DNA of 64,000 nucleotides from positions 48,267 through 112,266 of the forward strand of contig UPYI01000011.1 of the NCBI GenBank assembly GCA_900538555.1, read 5' to 3'. This document shows positions 52,605 through 60,324 of the stretch, piece by piece. The translations under genes were made by a program, and so were the position numbers. Position 1 is the first letter of the stretch, and each line of letters begins with the position of its first letter. The stretch is from an uncultured Porphyromonadaceae bacterium. Its GTDB lineage: Bacteria > Bacteroidota > Bacteroidia > Bacteroidales > Barnesiellaceae. The notes under the pieces were generated by a model. The model searched no databases. It worked only from the letters and a program-made list of their open reading frames with translations, and was not told the origin of the DNA.

Positions 52605-55600
52605 ATGAAAATTTCTACTACATGGGCAAGTCTGGTGCTGGCGCTGACAGCATTGGGTACAACGGCGCAAGAAGCCGTCACGCTTCCTTACGAAATTACG
52701 TTCAACAACAAAACGGCAGCCGACACGTGGGCGATGATCAACGCCAACAACGACGGCTACAAATGGGAATACGGCTCACGCGGCTACTCGCTCGGCGTTT
52801 ACAGTTCGGTAAAAGACCATGCCGACGACTGGACGATCAGCCCCGCTATCGAACTGAAAAAGGGTTCGCAATACGAAATAACCTATTATCTGCATACCTA
52901 CTCGTCGGGATATACCCAGACAATGGCTTTTTATGTCGTAAACAGCCGCACGGAAGTAGATGCCAATCCCCAAGAAATCGTATCTTTCTCTGTAACGACA
53001 AGCGATTCGAGGAGTACTTCGGCAAGCACCAAATTCACAAGCGAGACCGACGGTATAGCTTATATCGGATTGCATGTCAATTCGCCCAGCAACAGCGGGC
53101 AGTTGATTTTCCGCGACTTCTCGATCAGCGAACTCGGCAGCGCGGCAGCTCCCGGCGAAGTGACCGAATATACCGTAACCCCCGGTGCAAACGGGGCACT
53201 GACTGCCACGATCGCTTTTAAAGCCCCCGCAATCGACGCTACCGGCGGAGAAATGAGCGGCAACGTAAAAGTAAAGGCTTACCGCGAGGAGGATGCCGAA
53301 CCATTCTTCACGACAGAAGAACTGACCCCGGGTCAGGCAACGACGATCACCGATAATGAAGCCCTCGACGGCGAAACATTCTATCGTCTCGTAGCTACCA
53401 ACGATTCGGGCGACAGTCAAGGGGTGACCGTAGAAACCTACATCGGCGTAGATACGCCTGTCGAAGTTTCCGACCTTACTCTTTCGGTCGAAGGCAACAA
53501 CGTAGCGATCGGCTGGACAGCCCCCACGGCATCGGTACACGGCGGATATATCGACTTCTCGACCGTCACCTATACGATCAACCGGGTGATCAACGACGAA
53601 CTGCAAACCATAGCGCAAGGGATAAATGAAACGGCATATACCGATGAAAGTCTGCCCGGCGACACGCAGGTGAACGTATCGTATCAAGTGATCGGACGCA
53701 CCAGTGCAGGGCTTGGCAGAAGCGTGCAGAGCCGCATTGTCAATGCAGGTCCCGCCACGGCATTGCCGCTCAAAGAGTCTTTCTCGGAATCCGCATACCA
53801 AACCGCTCCCTGGCGACAGGAAGTAGTAACTTCGTTCGAAGACAAACAACTTCCGGCATGGGAACTGATCGAATCGGCAACCATCACCACCGATGCGACC
53901 GACGATAATCCCGAAGGCATAACCATCAACATCACTTCGCAGGATACCGACCGCGGTCTTATCCGGTTCAACTCCAACCGTTGCGGACAATGGAGCCGCG
54001 TAGGTATAGGTCGTCTGATCTTCCCCGCCATAGATCTCACAAATGCTTCGAATCCCGTACTGAAATTCTATATTTTCCGCGAAACCTACTATTCGGTAAA
54101 TCCTGCCAACAACCCCGTCAATATCGACGATCAGGTGAAAATCGAAGTATCGACCGACAACGGCGAATTCTCGCTCGTACCCGATGCCGTATTCCATCGT
54201 TACGGCACAGCCAACGATTGGGAACTGTGCGAAGTACCCTTGTACCAATACATCGGTCATGGACGTGTCAATGTAAGCCTGACAGGCTACGGTTGTGCAG
54301 GCGGTCCGATCTATATCGACAACATTTCGATCGAGGACGGTATCGCACACGATCTTCAAGTAGTTTCACTCTCCGGACCGTCCAGAGTTCGTGTCGGTGA
54401 ACGGGGCACATACACCGTTGCCGTAAAGAACGCCGGCGGCAGAACAACCGACGGATACGCTATCGAAATGTATCGCAACGAAAGTCTTATAGAAACGATT
54501 CAGGGCAGCCAGCTCAAACCGGGCAAAACCGAATTGAAACAATTCATTTTCACTCCGGATATCGAACTGGCAGGCAACACCTACGAAATCTCCGCCCAAG
54601 TCGTGTACGAACAGGATCAGGAACCGGGCAACAACCGGAGCGAAGCGATAAGCACAGCCATTGTAGACCCGCTTCTCCCCGCCGTATCGACCTTGAAAGC
54701 GACCACCAGCGGAGCGGAAGTAAAACTTACGTGGAACAAACCCGACTACATTTCATCCGAATCGCTTCTGGAAGAGGACAGCTTCGAAGATTACGAACCG
54801 TTCGCAATTGCCAATATCGGCGAATATACCTTATACGATCTGGACAACCGAATCACATTCGGTATAGGTTCGAGCGCAGGTGTCACTTATCCCAACTCGG
54901 GCGAAAAGATCGCATTCCAGGTATTCAATCCGTGGATGACCAATATCGACGAAGAGGAAATAGCTTTGTGGGCTCCGCATAGCGGACAAAACATGCTCAT
55001 TGCCCCGCAAGCCATGAGCGGCAGCGAATCCACTACATCGAACGACTGGCTCGTATTCCCGCGTCTGAGCGGTAATGCCCATAACATCCTGTTCTACGCC
55101 CGCGGTGTGAACGACAATTACAAAGAATCCATGCAGGCTTTCTATTCCAATCTGAACAACCCGACGGAAGCGGACGACTTCCTGCCTTGCGGCGACGAAG
55201 GCGCAACCAACTACTTCATCTCTTCGGAATGGAAACAATACCGGTATCAAGTGCCCGCAGGTGCGAAATGGTTCGCTTTGCGCCACACTTCCGCCGACGG
55301 ATATGCTTTCATGCTCGACGACGTGACTTACGAACGGTCGATACCGACACCCGAATCTGTGGGACACATCGGATACAATATCTATTGCAACGATGTACAG
55401 GTGAATGACGAAATCATCGCACCTTCGGCAAAAGAATACACGTACAGCGCACAAACCGGAGAATATACTTATACGATCGTTGCGGTTTACAGCGAGGGTA
55501 ACTCGATGAAATCGAACGAAGTGAATGTACGTATCGAAGGTACGGGCATCGACGGGACAACGACCGCCGAAGCAGCTCCGGTCTACTACAACCTGCAAGG

Positions 55601-55682
55601 TATGCGCGTTGAAAAACCGGTTGCCGGAACTATCTACATCGTTCGCCGCGGCACTACCGTAACCAAAGAATTATACCGTTAA
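52605..55682 (+). CDS. Large secreted adhesin-like protein with jelly-roll, Fn3 and CARDB-like domains
   Basis: The 1025-aa protein has a signal peptide (ALTALGTTA). A choice-of-anchor J-like domain lies near residues 25-165 (DDWTISPAIELKKGSQYEIT). Fn3-like domains span about 180-385, with a second jelly roll near 390-585. A CARDB-like domain is near 585-680 (VGERGTYTVAVKNAGGRTTD), and a third jelly roll is near 715-910. It ends APVYYNLQGMRVEKPVAG and a basic tail, as in other proteins here. There is no obvious catalytic site. It lies 51 bases after the M6 protease and may be handled by it or by the T9SS. Confidence 0.72.
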   Translation: MKISTTWASLVLALTALGTTAQEAVTLPYEITFNNKTAADTWAMINANNDGYKWEYGSRGYSLGVYSSVKDHADDWTISPAIELKKGSQYEITYYLHTYSSGYTQTMAFYVVNSRTEVDANPQEIVSFSVTTSDSRSTSASTKFTSETDGIAYIGLHVNSPSNSGQLIFRDFSISELGSAAAPGEVTEYTVTPGANGALTATIAFKAPAIDATGGEMSGNVKVKAYREEDAEPFFTTEELTPGQATTITDNEALDGETFYRLVATNDSGDSQGVTVETYIGVDTPVEVSDLTLSVEGNNVAIGWTAPTASVHGGYIDFSTVTYTINRVINDELQTIAQGINETAYTDESLPGDTQVNVSYQVIGRTSAGLGRSVQSRIVNAGPATALPLKESFSESAYQTAPWRQEVVTSFEDKQLPAWELIESATITTDATDDNPEGITINITSQDTDRGLIRFNSNRCGQWSRVGIGRLIFPAIDLTNASNPVLKFYIFRETYYSVNPANNPVNIDDQVKIEVSTDNGEFSLVPDAVFHRYGTANDWELCEVPLYQYIGHGRVNVSLTGYGCAGGPIYIDNISIEDGIAHDLQVVSLSGPSRVRVGERGTYTVAVKNAGGRTTDGYAIEMYRNESLIETIQGSQLKPGKTELKQFIFTPDIELAGNTYEISAQVVYEQDQEPGNNRSEAISTAIVDPLLPAVSTLKATTSGAEVKLTWNKPDYISSESLLEEDSFEDYEPFAIANIGEYTLYDLDNRITFGIGSSAGVTYPNSGEKIAFQVFNPWMTNIDEEEIALWAPHSGQNMLIAPQAMSGSESTTSNDWLVFPRLSGNAHNILFYARGVNDNYKESMQAFYSNLNNPTEADDFLPCGDEGATNYFISSEWKQYRYQVPAGAKWFALRHTSADGYAFMLDDVTYERSIPTPESVGHIGYNIYCNDVQVNDEIIAPSAKEYTYSAQTGEYTYTIVAVYSEGNSMKSNEVNVRIEGTGIDGTTTAEAAPVYYNLQGMRVEKPVAGTIYIVRRGTTVTKELYR

Positions 55683-55697
55683 TCCATATCGGAAATC

Positions 55698-55730
55698 CCC
55701 TCCCGTATGTTTCGGAAACGTACGGGAGGG
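55698..55730 (+). repeat. Intergenic hairpin between two adhesin-like genes
   Basis: CCCTCCCGTA (55698-55707) pairs with TACGGGAGGG (55721-55730), and the loop contains a further GTTTC/GAAAC pair. It follows the stop codon by 16 bases. No T run follows. Confidence 0.6.
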
Positions 55731-55758
55731 AGAGTTCCCGACTGTTATAAACCAGATT

Positions 55759-57954
55759 ATGAAAAAGATCATATCAACCGCTCTGTTAGCGGTATTGTTG
55801 AGTGCGGGTCCGGTCTCTGCCGACTCGTTGAAAATACCGCTTGCCCAACGGACTCCGGCAAAACAACCGGTTGCCGCCCCGGCATCCGACATCGTATCGT
55901 CACCCGCCATATCGGAGCTGAGACCTTATATCAACGGAATCGTCGTTTACGGCGACGACTGGACATCGACCACTACACCGTCGCTGCAATCGTTCCGGGT
56001 GAGCTATACCCCGACGTTTACCAAAACTATGGATGTGAACGACTACAACGGTTTCGCCGGAGACTATGTCGATGGGAAATACCGTTACATCGGTTTTAGC
56101 GTAAACAGTCAGGGCGGCATCAGTGCGGTAGACTACAATATCGTAGACCTCGAAAGCCGGACGGTAGAGACTATCGCACAAACCGAAGCTCTCGGTGCCT
56201 GTATGGATATGACTTACGACAATACCACAGGCAAGATGTTCGGATTATCGGGTGTCACCGACGCACTGGTAGAAATAGACCTCACGACCGGTAATGCTTC
56301 GTTCGTAGCCCAGATACCGTCGAACCTCTATACGATTTCTGCCGACGCGGGAGGACAGCTCTACGGTATCGGATTCAATACCGCCACCGGCGAAGGCGAG
56401 CTTTACCGCATCAACAAATCGAGCGGAGAAGTGTCGCTGGTCGGTTCGACCGGCGTAAGCCTCTACCGCAGCGGCAACAACACGTTACTGCAATCGGCTA
56501 CGTTCAACCACGCCGACGGCACGTTGTGGTGGTGTACCACTACTTCCGAACTCAATGGAGTAGGGGCTCTCTTCGAAATCGACGTGACTACGGGCAAGGC
56601 TTTCCAACGCTGTACATTCCCGAACAACGAGCAGGTAACCGGTATCTTCATCATACCCGAAGCCATCAACCCCGAAGCACCCGGAGCCGTTACCCAAGCA
56701 ACGGCAACCCCCGATACCGATGCGAAACTCTCGGGCACGATCGCATTCACCGCTCCTTCGGTCACCGCATCGGGCGACGAATTGAGTTCACTGACCGACA
56801 TATCCATTTATAAAGGTTCGGCAAAGGAAAGTATCCACACCATTGAAAATCCGACACCGGGCGAAAGCTATTCATGGACCGACAATAACGCTACGGCAGG
56901 TTTCAATGCCTATCGTATCGTAGCCTCCAACGAAGCCGGGACAAGCGCACCGGTATATACATCCATGTATTGCGGCTACGACTATCCGTCGGCAGTTTCC
57001 GATTTTACGGTCACTATCGGGGAAGACGGTTATCCGGTTCTTACATGGACAGCACCTGTCACCGGTATCAACGGCGGATTGATCGATCCGGCAAAACTCA
57101 CGTACGACATCGCACGCAATATCGGTACGGTCACCGAAACAATAGCTACGGACATAACGGCTACGACATTTACCGACAAAACTATCTCTATCGACGCACC
57201 CGAATACCCTTACTATTATGTAACCGCCGTGTCGCCGACCGGTCGCGGACTGCAAAGCCATGCAAACGGAGTGCATGTAGGTCCGGCATACGGTCTGCCC
57301 TATATCGAATCGTTTGCCGATCAAAGCACATCCACCAAACCGTGGATACTTCAATCTCTTGCCAACGGCGGATTGTGGAGCATCGGGTATATCAATACAT
57401 TCCCCGGAACAGGTCCGGTAGATGAAGACTACGGTATGGCTATTTTCGACGGATTCCGTTCCGTCACCGACGCCGAAGCCCGCTTGGGATCGCCTATCAT
57501 TTCGTTGGAAAATGCCTCCGATCCCGTACTCAGCTTCTATTTCTACTACTACCAGTTGGAAGATATGCGACCCAACGACCGGTTGTTTATCGACATCGCT
57601 ACCGACGGAGGCGACTACGAACCGATACCGGGTGCGATATTCACGCAGCATGACAAAAATACCGGATGGACCGAATGTATCGTATCGCTGAAAGAGTATG
57701 CCGGACAGAAACGCATCAGTTTGGGATTCCGCGGGGTAGCCGGCGATGCAGGTAACGGTACGGGAGGTTTCGACCTTTGTATCGACAGAATCCGCGTGAC
57801 CGACGGATATTCGGGTATCGACCGCGTAACAACCGATACCGATGCCGACCCGATCTATTACAATCTACAAGGTCAGCGTGTGGCAACACCCGTTCCGGGT
57901 CAGATCTATATCGTACGCAGAGGTTCTGCCGTCACCAAAGAGGTAGTACGTTGA
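55759..57954 (+). CDS. Secreted propeller/Fn3/jelly-roll protein (second)
   Basis: The 731-aa protein has a signal peptide (SAGPVSA). A propeller-like part follows to about residue 300 (DMTYDNTTGKMFGLSGVTDA and LYGIGFNTATGEGELYRIN). Two Fn3-like domains follow (AFTAPSVTASGDELSSL and WTAPVTGINGGLIDPAKLT). A jelly-roll domain is near 515-695, and the tail reads IYYNLQGQRVATPVPGQ. The layout matches the 684-aa protein at 47460-49514, and the Fn3 text VLTWTAPVTGINGG resembles LILTWVAPTVGIHGG there. Function is unknown; surface binding is likely. Confidence 0.72.
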   Translation: MKKIISTALLAVLLSAGPVSADSLKIPLAQRTPAKQPVAAPASDIVSSPAISELRPYINGIVVYGDDWTSTTTPSLQSFRVSYTPTFTKTMDVNDYNGFAGDYVDGKYRYIGFSVNSQGGISAVDYNIVDLESRTVETIAQTEALGACMDMTYDNTTGKMFGLSGVTDALVEIDLTTGNASFVAQIPSNLYTISADAGGQLYGIGFNTATGEGELYRINKSSGEVSLVGSTGVSLYRSGNNTLLQSATFNHADGTLWWCTTTSELNGVGALFEIDVTTGKAFQRCTFPNNEQVTGIFIIPEAINPEAPGAVTQATATPDTDAKLSGTIAFTAPSVTASGDELSSLTDISIYKGSAKESIHTIENPTPGESYSWTDNNATAGFNAYRIVASNEAGTSAPVYTSMYCGYDYPSAVSDFTVTIGEDGYPVLTWTAPVTGINGGLIDPAKLTYDIARNIGTVTETIATDITATTFTDKTISIDAPEYPYYYVTAVSPTGRGLQSHANGVHVGPAYGLPYIESFADQSTSTKPWILQSLANGGLWSIGYINTFPGTGPVDEDYGMAIFDGFRSVTDAEARLGSPIISLENASDPVLSFYFYYYQLEDMRPNDRLFIDIATDGGDYEPIPGAIFTQHDKNTGWTECIVSLKEYAGQKRISLGFRGVAGDAGNGTGGFDLCIDRIRVTDGYSGIDRVTTDTDADPIYYNLQGQRVATPVPGQIYIVRRGSAVTKEVVR

Positions 57955-57969
57955 TACCGCCTCCTTTTA

Positions 57970-58154
57970 CTCACAAGCAAGACGATGTGTTATAATGTCC
58001 TATCTGCTGCGTTGCCGTCGGAATTCGGGCTAAGTCGTTTACGTTAAGTAAACTCCTGTCGTCCTCATCCTCGGCGCCTTGCATCTTAGACATTCCACCT
58101 CACCGAAATAGGGCTGTGTCGAAATGAAATTCGATGCAGCCCTTTGCTTGTGAG
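57970..58154. repeat. Candidate small mobile or REP-like element with 11-bp inverted ends
   Basis: CTCACAAGCAA (57970-57980) is the exact complement of TTGCTTGTGAG (58144-58154). Inside are GTTTAC/GTAAAC (58037-58053), the core CTTGCATCTTAGACATTCC and a hairpin GGGCTGTGTCGAA/TTCGATGCAGCCC (58111-58142). No target duplication is obvious. The core recurs inverted at 59968-59990. Confidence 0.5.
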
Positions 58155-58270
58155 GTAGAATAACAACGCAACAGATTAGATACTATGACACATTTTCTTC
58201 CTGTTTTTTCCTATTACTTTTCGCTGTCCGATAAAATTTTGAGCGATTGAAAAATTAAGGCTGGCAATTC

Positions 58271-58301
58271 TTGCAATAGTCAGCCCTAAATGGTTACTTT
58301 G
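58271..58301 (+). promoter_or_regulatory. Possible promoter of the BNR-repeat gene
   Basis: TTG (58271-58273) is followed after 20 bp by TTACTTTG (58294-58301), one base off the TAnnTTTG pattern. It lies 65 bases before the ATG. Confidence 0.4.
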
Positions 58302-58366
58302 CTTTTGCGGACAAAACCTAATAACCATAGATAAATAAACATTTAGCGGACAAAAAAACAGAACAA

Positions 58367-59851
58367 ATGAGAAAAATATTGACAACGGCGGTATGTGCAG
58401 TGCTGGCGCTGGCACTGGGCGAGAGTATGGCTATCGACCGGAAGAACAACAAACCGGCAGCGTCTCCGCGGTTCAGCGAAAATACCAACATACCGATCGG
58501 CAAAGCCACATCCGTAAAAGAGGGGCAACCAACAAAACAAAAACGAAACGTGAAACTCACGATGGGCGAAGAGTATGTGATAGTCAGGGGTATCAGACCC
58601 GAAGAACACTTCTGGGGTCCATACCAGTTTCCACGTCCCTATAATCTGGGCGACAGGCTTGTGGTGTCGGTGCATGTTTCCGACGATGACATATCATCGT
58701 TCGGAAATCCCAGCCGTTGGTTTGAAAGCCGCGATAACGGAGTGACATGGACCGAAATAGATCCGAAAGCCGACGCCGAGTGCGGACTATTGCTTCAAAA
58801 CGGCGACCGCCTCTATTTTCCGCCTGAAAACGGCATAGATGTAAGCGATTACAGCAGAACTCCTATCGAGCATTATACTCCCGGCTATGATTTCTCACAG
58901 AAAGCCGCGGAGGGGACACTCCCTGTGCCCGACGGAATAACGTACTGGATGTGGGGCACCGAGATCAGAGCCTACAACGCCGACCGCCTGCCCGAACCTC
59001 TCTGCCGCAAAGAATGGACGGCACTGAGAATCAAGGCGGGACAGCAGGAACCTGTTAAAGAGATGGTAAAAGTAGATTGGCCTTCGCTGACCCGTGTGGT
59101 ACATTCGCAAGGAAACAAGCATGTGATGAAGTCGATCTTTCCACGCGGAAACCTGAAACTCGGTCCTGACGGAGCAATATGGGTAAGCGCTTTCTCGGGC
59201 GAAGGACATATAAATCCCGCCAACGGACAATACAGTCCCTATTACTCAGCCGAACTGTTTCGTTCAGACGATATGGGACATACTTTCAAGCAAGTGTCGC
59301 ACATGGAATATCCCGCCGACGGCGACAGATATCCATATCTGAGCGGTGGGTTCAGCGACAGCGATTTCGAATGGATGCCCGATGGATCGATGGTGTGGTT
59401 TTTCCGCTCAAACTGGTTTGCAAGCACCGGAGAGGAGTGGTCGCCGATGTATTGGAGCCGTTCTACCGACATGGGAAAAACGTGGAGCAAACCTGAAAAA
59501 TTTTCGGAAATGGGAACACTACCGAGACTGGTGAATCTGCCCTGCGGCACAACTTTGATATGCTATGCACGCCCCGGTACTTTCGTACAGGCATCGCTCA
59601 ACGACAGCGGTACGGCATGGAGTGATCCGCTGGTAGTGATGACTTCCGGTGACCGATCGGCACTCGGAAATGAGCCGGCAGAGAAGCCAACGACATTCCA
59701 CAAGTGGGTGGGATCGTGCAACAATCCCGAACTTGTTGCGCTCGACGACAACAGCGCCTTGATTTTTTACAGTGATTTCTATTATCCCGACAAAGACGGC
59801 GTGAAACGCAAAACGATCCTATGCAGAAAAATTTCGGTCGAGATCGATTAA
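58367..59851 (+). CDS. BNR/Asp-box repeat protein, sialidase-like
   Basis: The 494-aa protein has a signal peptide (ALALGESMA) and at least three Asp-box-like repeats: SRDNGVTWTE near residue 124, RSDDMGHTFKQV near 307 and RSTDMGKTWSKP near 365. This is the six-bladed propeller seen in GH33 sialidases and in several other propeller glycosidases. I cannot identify the full sialidase Arg triad or the nucleophile Tyr with confidence, so the substrate is open. It is a single gene, bracketed by inverted copies of a short repeat. No neuraminate-use genes are nearby. Confidence 0.68.
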   Translation: MRKILTTAVCAVLALALGESMAIDRKNNKPAASPRFSENTNIPIGKATSVKEGQPTKQKRNVKLTMGEEYVIVRGIRPEEHFWGPYQFPRPYNLGDRLVVSVHVSDDDISSFGNPSRWFESRDNGVTWTEIDPKADAECGLLLQNGDRLYFPPENGIDVSDYSRTPIEHYTPGYDFSQKAAEGTLPVPDGITYWMWGTEIRAYNADRLPEPLCRKEWTALRIKAGQQEPVKEMVKVDWPSLTRVVHSQGNKHVMKSIFPRGNLKLGPDGAIWVSAFSGEGHINPANGQYSPYYSAELFRSDDMGHTFKQVSHMEYPADGDRYPYLSGGFSDSDFEWMPDGSMVWFFRSNWFASTGEEWSPMYWSRSTDMGKTWSKPEKFSEMGTLPRLVNLPCGTTLICYARPGTFVQASLNDSGTAWSDPLVVMTSGDRSALGNEPAEKPTTFHKWVGSCNNPELVALDDNSALIFYSDFYYPDKDGVKRKTILCRKISVEID

Positions 59852-59912
59852 AAAAGATAGGATTTATTTTCTCGACGCTCTGTACTCTGTATTGTATATC
59901 GTAATAAAAAAG

Positions 59913-59957
59913 AAAGGGGTTGTGCCGAAATGAATTTTTCGATGCAACCCCCTTTTT
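59913..59957. terminator. Hairpin terminator downstream of the BNR-repeat gene
   Basis: AAAGGGGTTG (59913-59922 region) pairs with CAACCCCCTTT, with an inner CGAAA/TTTCG. T runs flank it on both strands. On the minus strand it is followed by TTTCTTTTTTATTACG, closely like the porZ terminator, so it may be a duplicated porZ terminator. Confidence 0.75.
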
Positions 59958-59966
59958 GGTGCGTTG

Positions 59967-59994
59967 GAATGTCTAAGATGCAAGGTGCTGATCA
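59967..59994 (-). repeat. Inverted copy of the repeat core found at 58075-58096
   Basis: TTGGAATGTCTAAGATGCAA and the following GGTGC are the complement of the core in the element before the BNR-repeat gene. Together with the neighbouring hairpins the two blocks form an inverted pair about 1.9 kb apart. Confidence 0.7.
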
Positions 59995-60018
59995 GACACG
60001 ATGATACATTGTATTTTT

Positions 60019-60225
60019 CCGTATTATAACGATATATGATTACTTCCCGACAAAGATTTTGGTGACTACGCCCGACTTGCCGTCCGAGGTGGAAGCAAGG
60101 ACGAGATACACGCCCGTTTTCACGCGATTTCCGCTGCGATCGCAACCGTCCCACACTATTTCATGCCCATCGTGGAATAACCTCCGAAAAAGAAGCTATA
60201 TAGGCAATGTCGGTGACCTTTACCA
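60019..60225 (-). pseudogene. Decayed duplicate of the porZ 3' end (sorting tail remnant)
   Basis: About 200 bases repeat 60304-60515, the last 60 codons and trailer of porZ, with high identity by eye. Both copies share GGTGACTACGCCCGACTT, CCGTCCGAGGTGGAAGCAAG and CGCAACCGTCCCACACTAT. Relative to porZ it has two net two-base insertions that shift the frame and bring in a TGA, so it cannot encode the tail. No upstream part of porZ is duplicated. It looks like the remnant of a tandem duplication or a deleted CTD-bearing gene. Confidence 0.8.
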
Positions 60226-60265
60226 AAAATCATTTTAATCTATTCTGAATTGTATATCATAAAAA

Positions 60266-60303
60266 AGAAAGGTTGCACCGACTCGTTTCGATACAACCTC
60301 TTC
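60266..60303 (-). terminator. porZ terminator
   Basis: On the minus strand AGGTTGTATCGAAACG and CGGTGCAACCT form a hairpin (about 60302-60269), followed by TTCTTTTTTATG. It ends the porZ transcript. Confidence 0.75.
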
Positions 60304-60324
60304 CCGTATTATAACGATATATGA

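Larger units (their letters stand above)
57955..58366. other. Repeat-rich intergenic region before the BNR-repeat gene
   Basis: No gene is seen in these 412 bases. They hold an element with 11-bp terminal inverted repeats (57970-58154), a hairpin inside it and a possible promoter at 58271-58301. Confidence 0.65.
59852..60324. other. Intergenic region with duplicated porZ trailer
   Basis: These 473 bases hold no intact gene. They contain the hairpin at 59913-59957, the inverted repeat core, the porZ tail remnant and the porZ terminator. The order terminator, stop region, tail fragment occurs twice. Confidence 0.7.
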
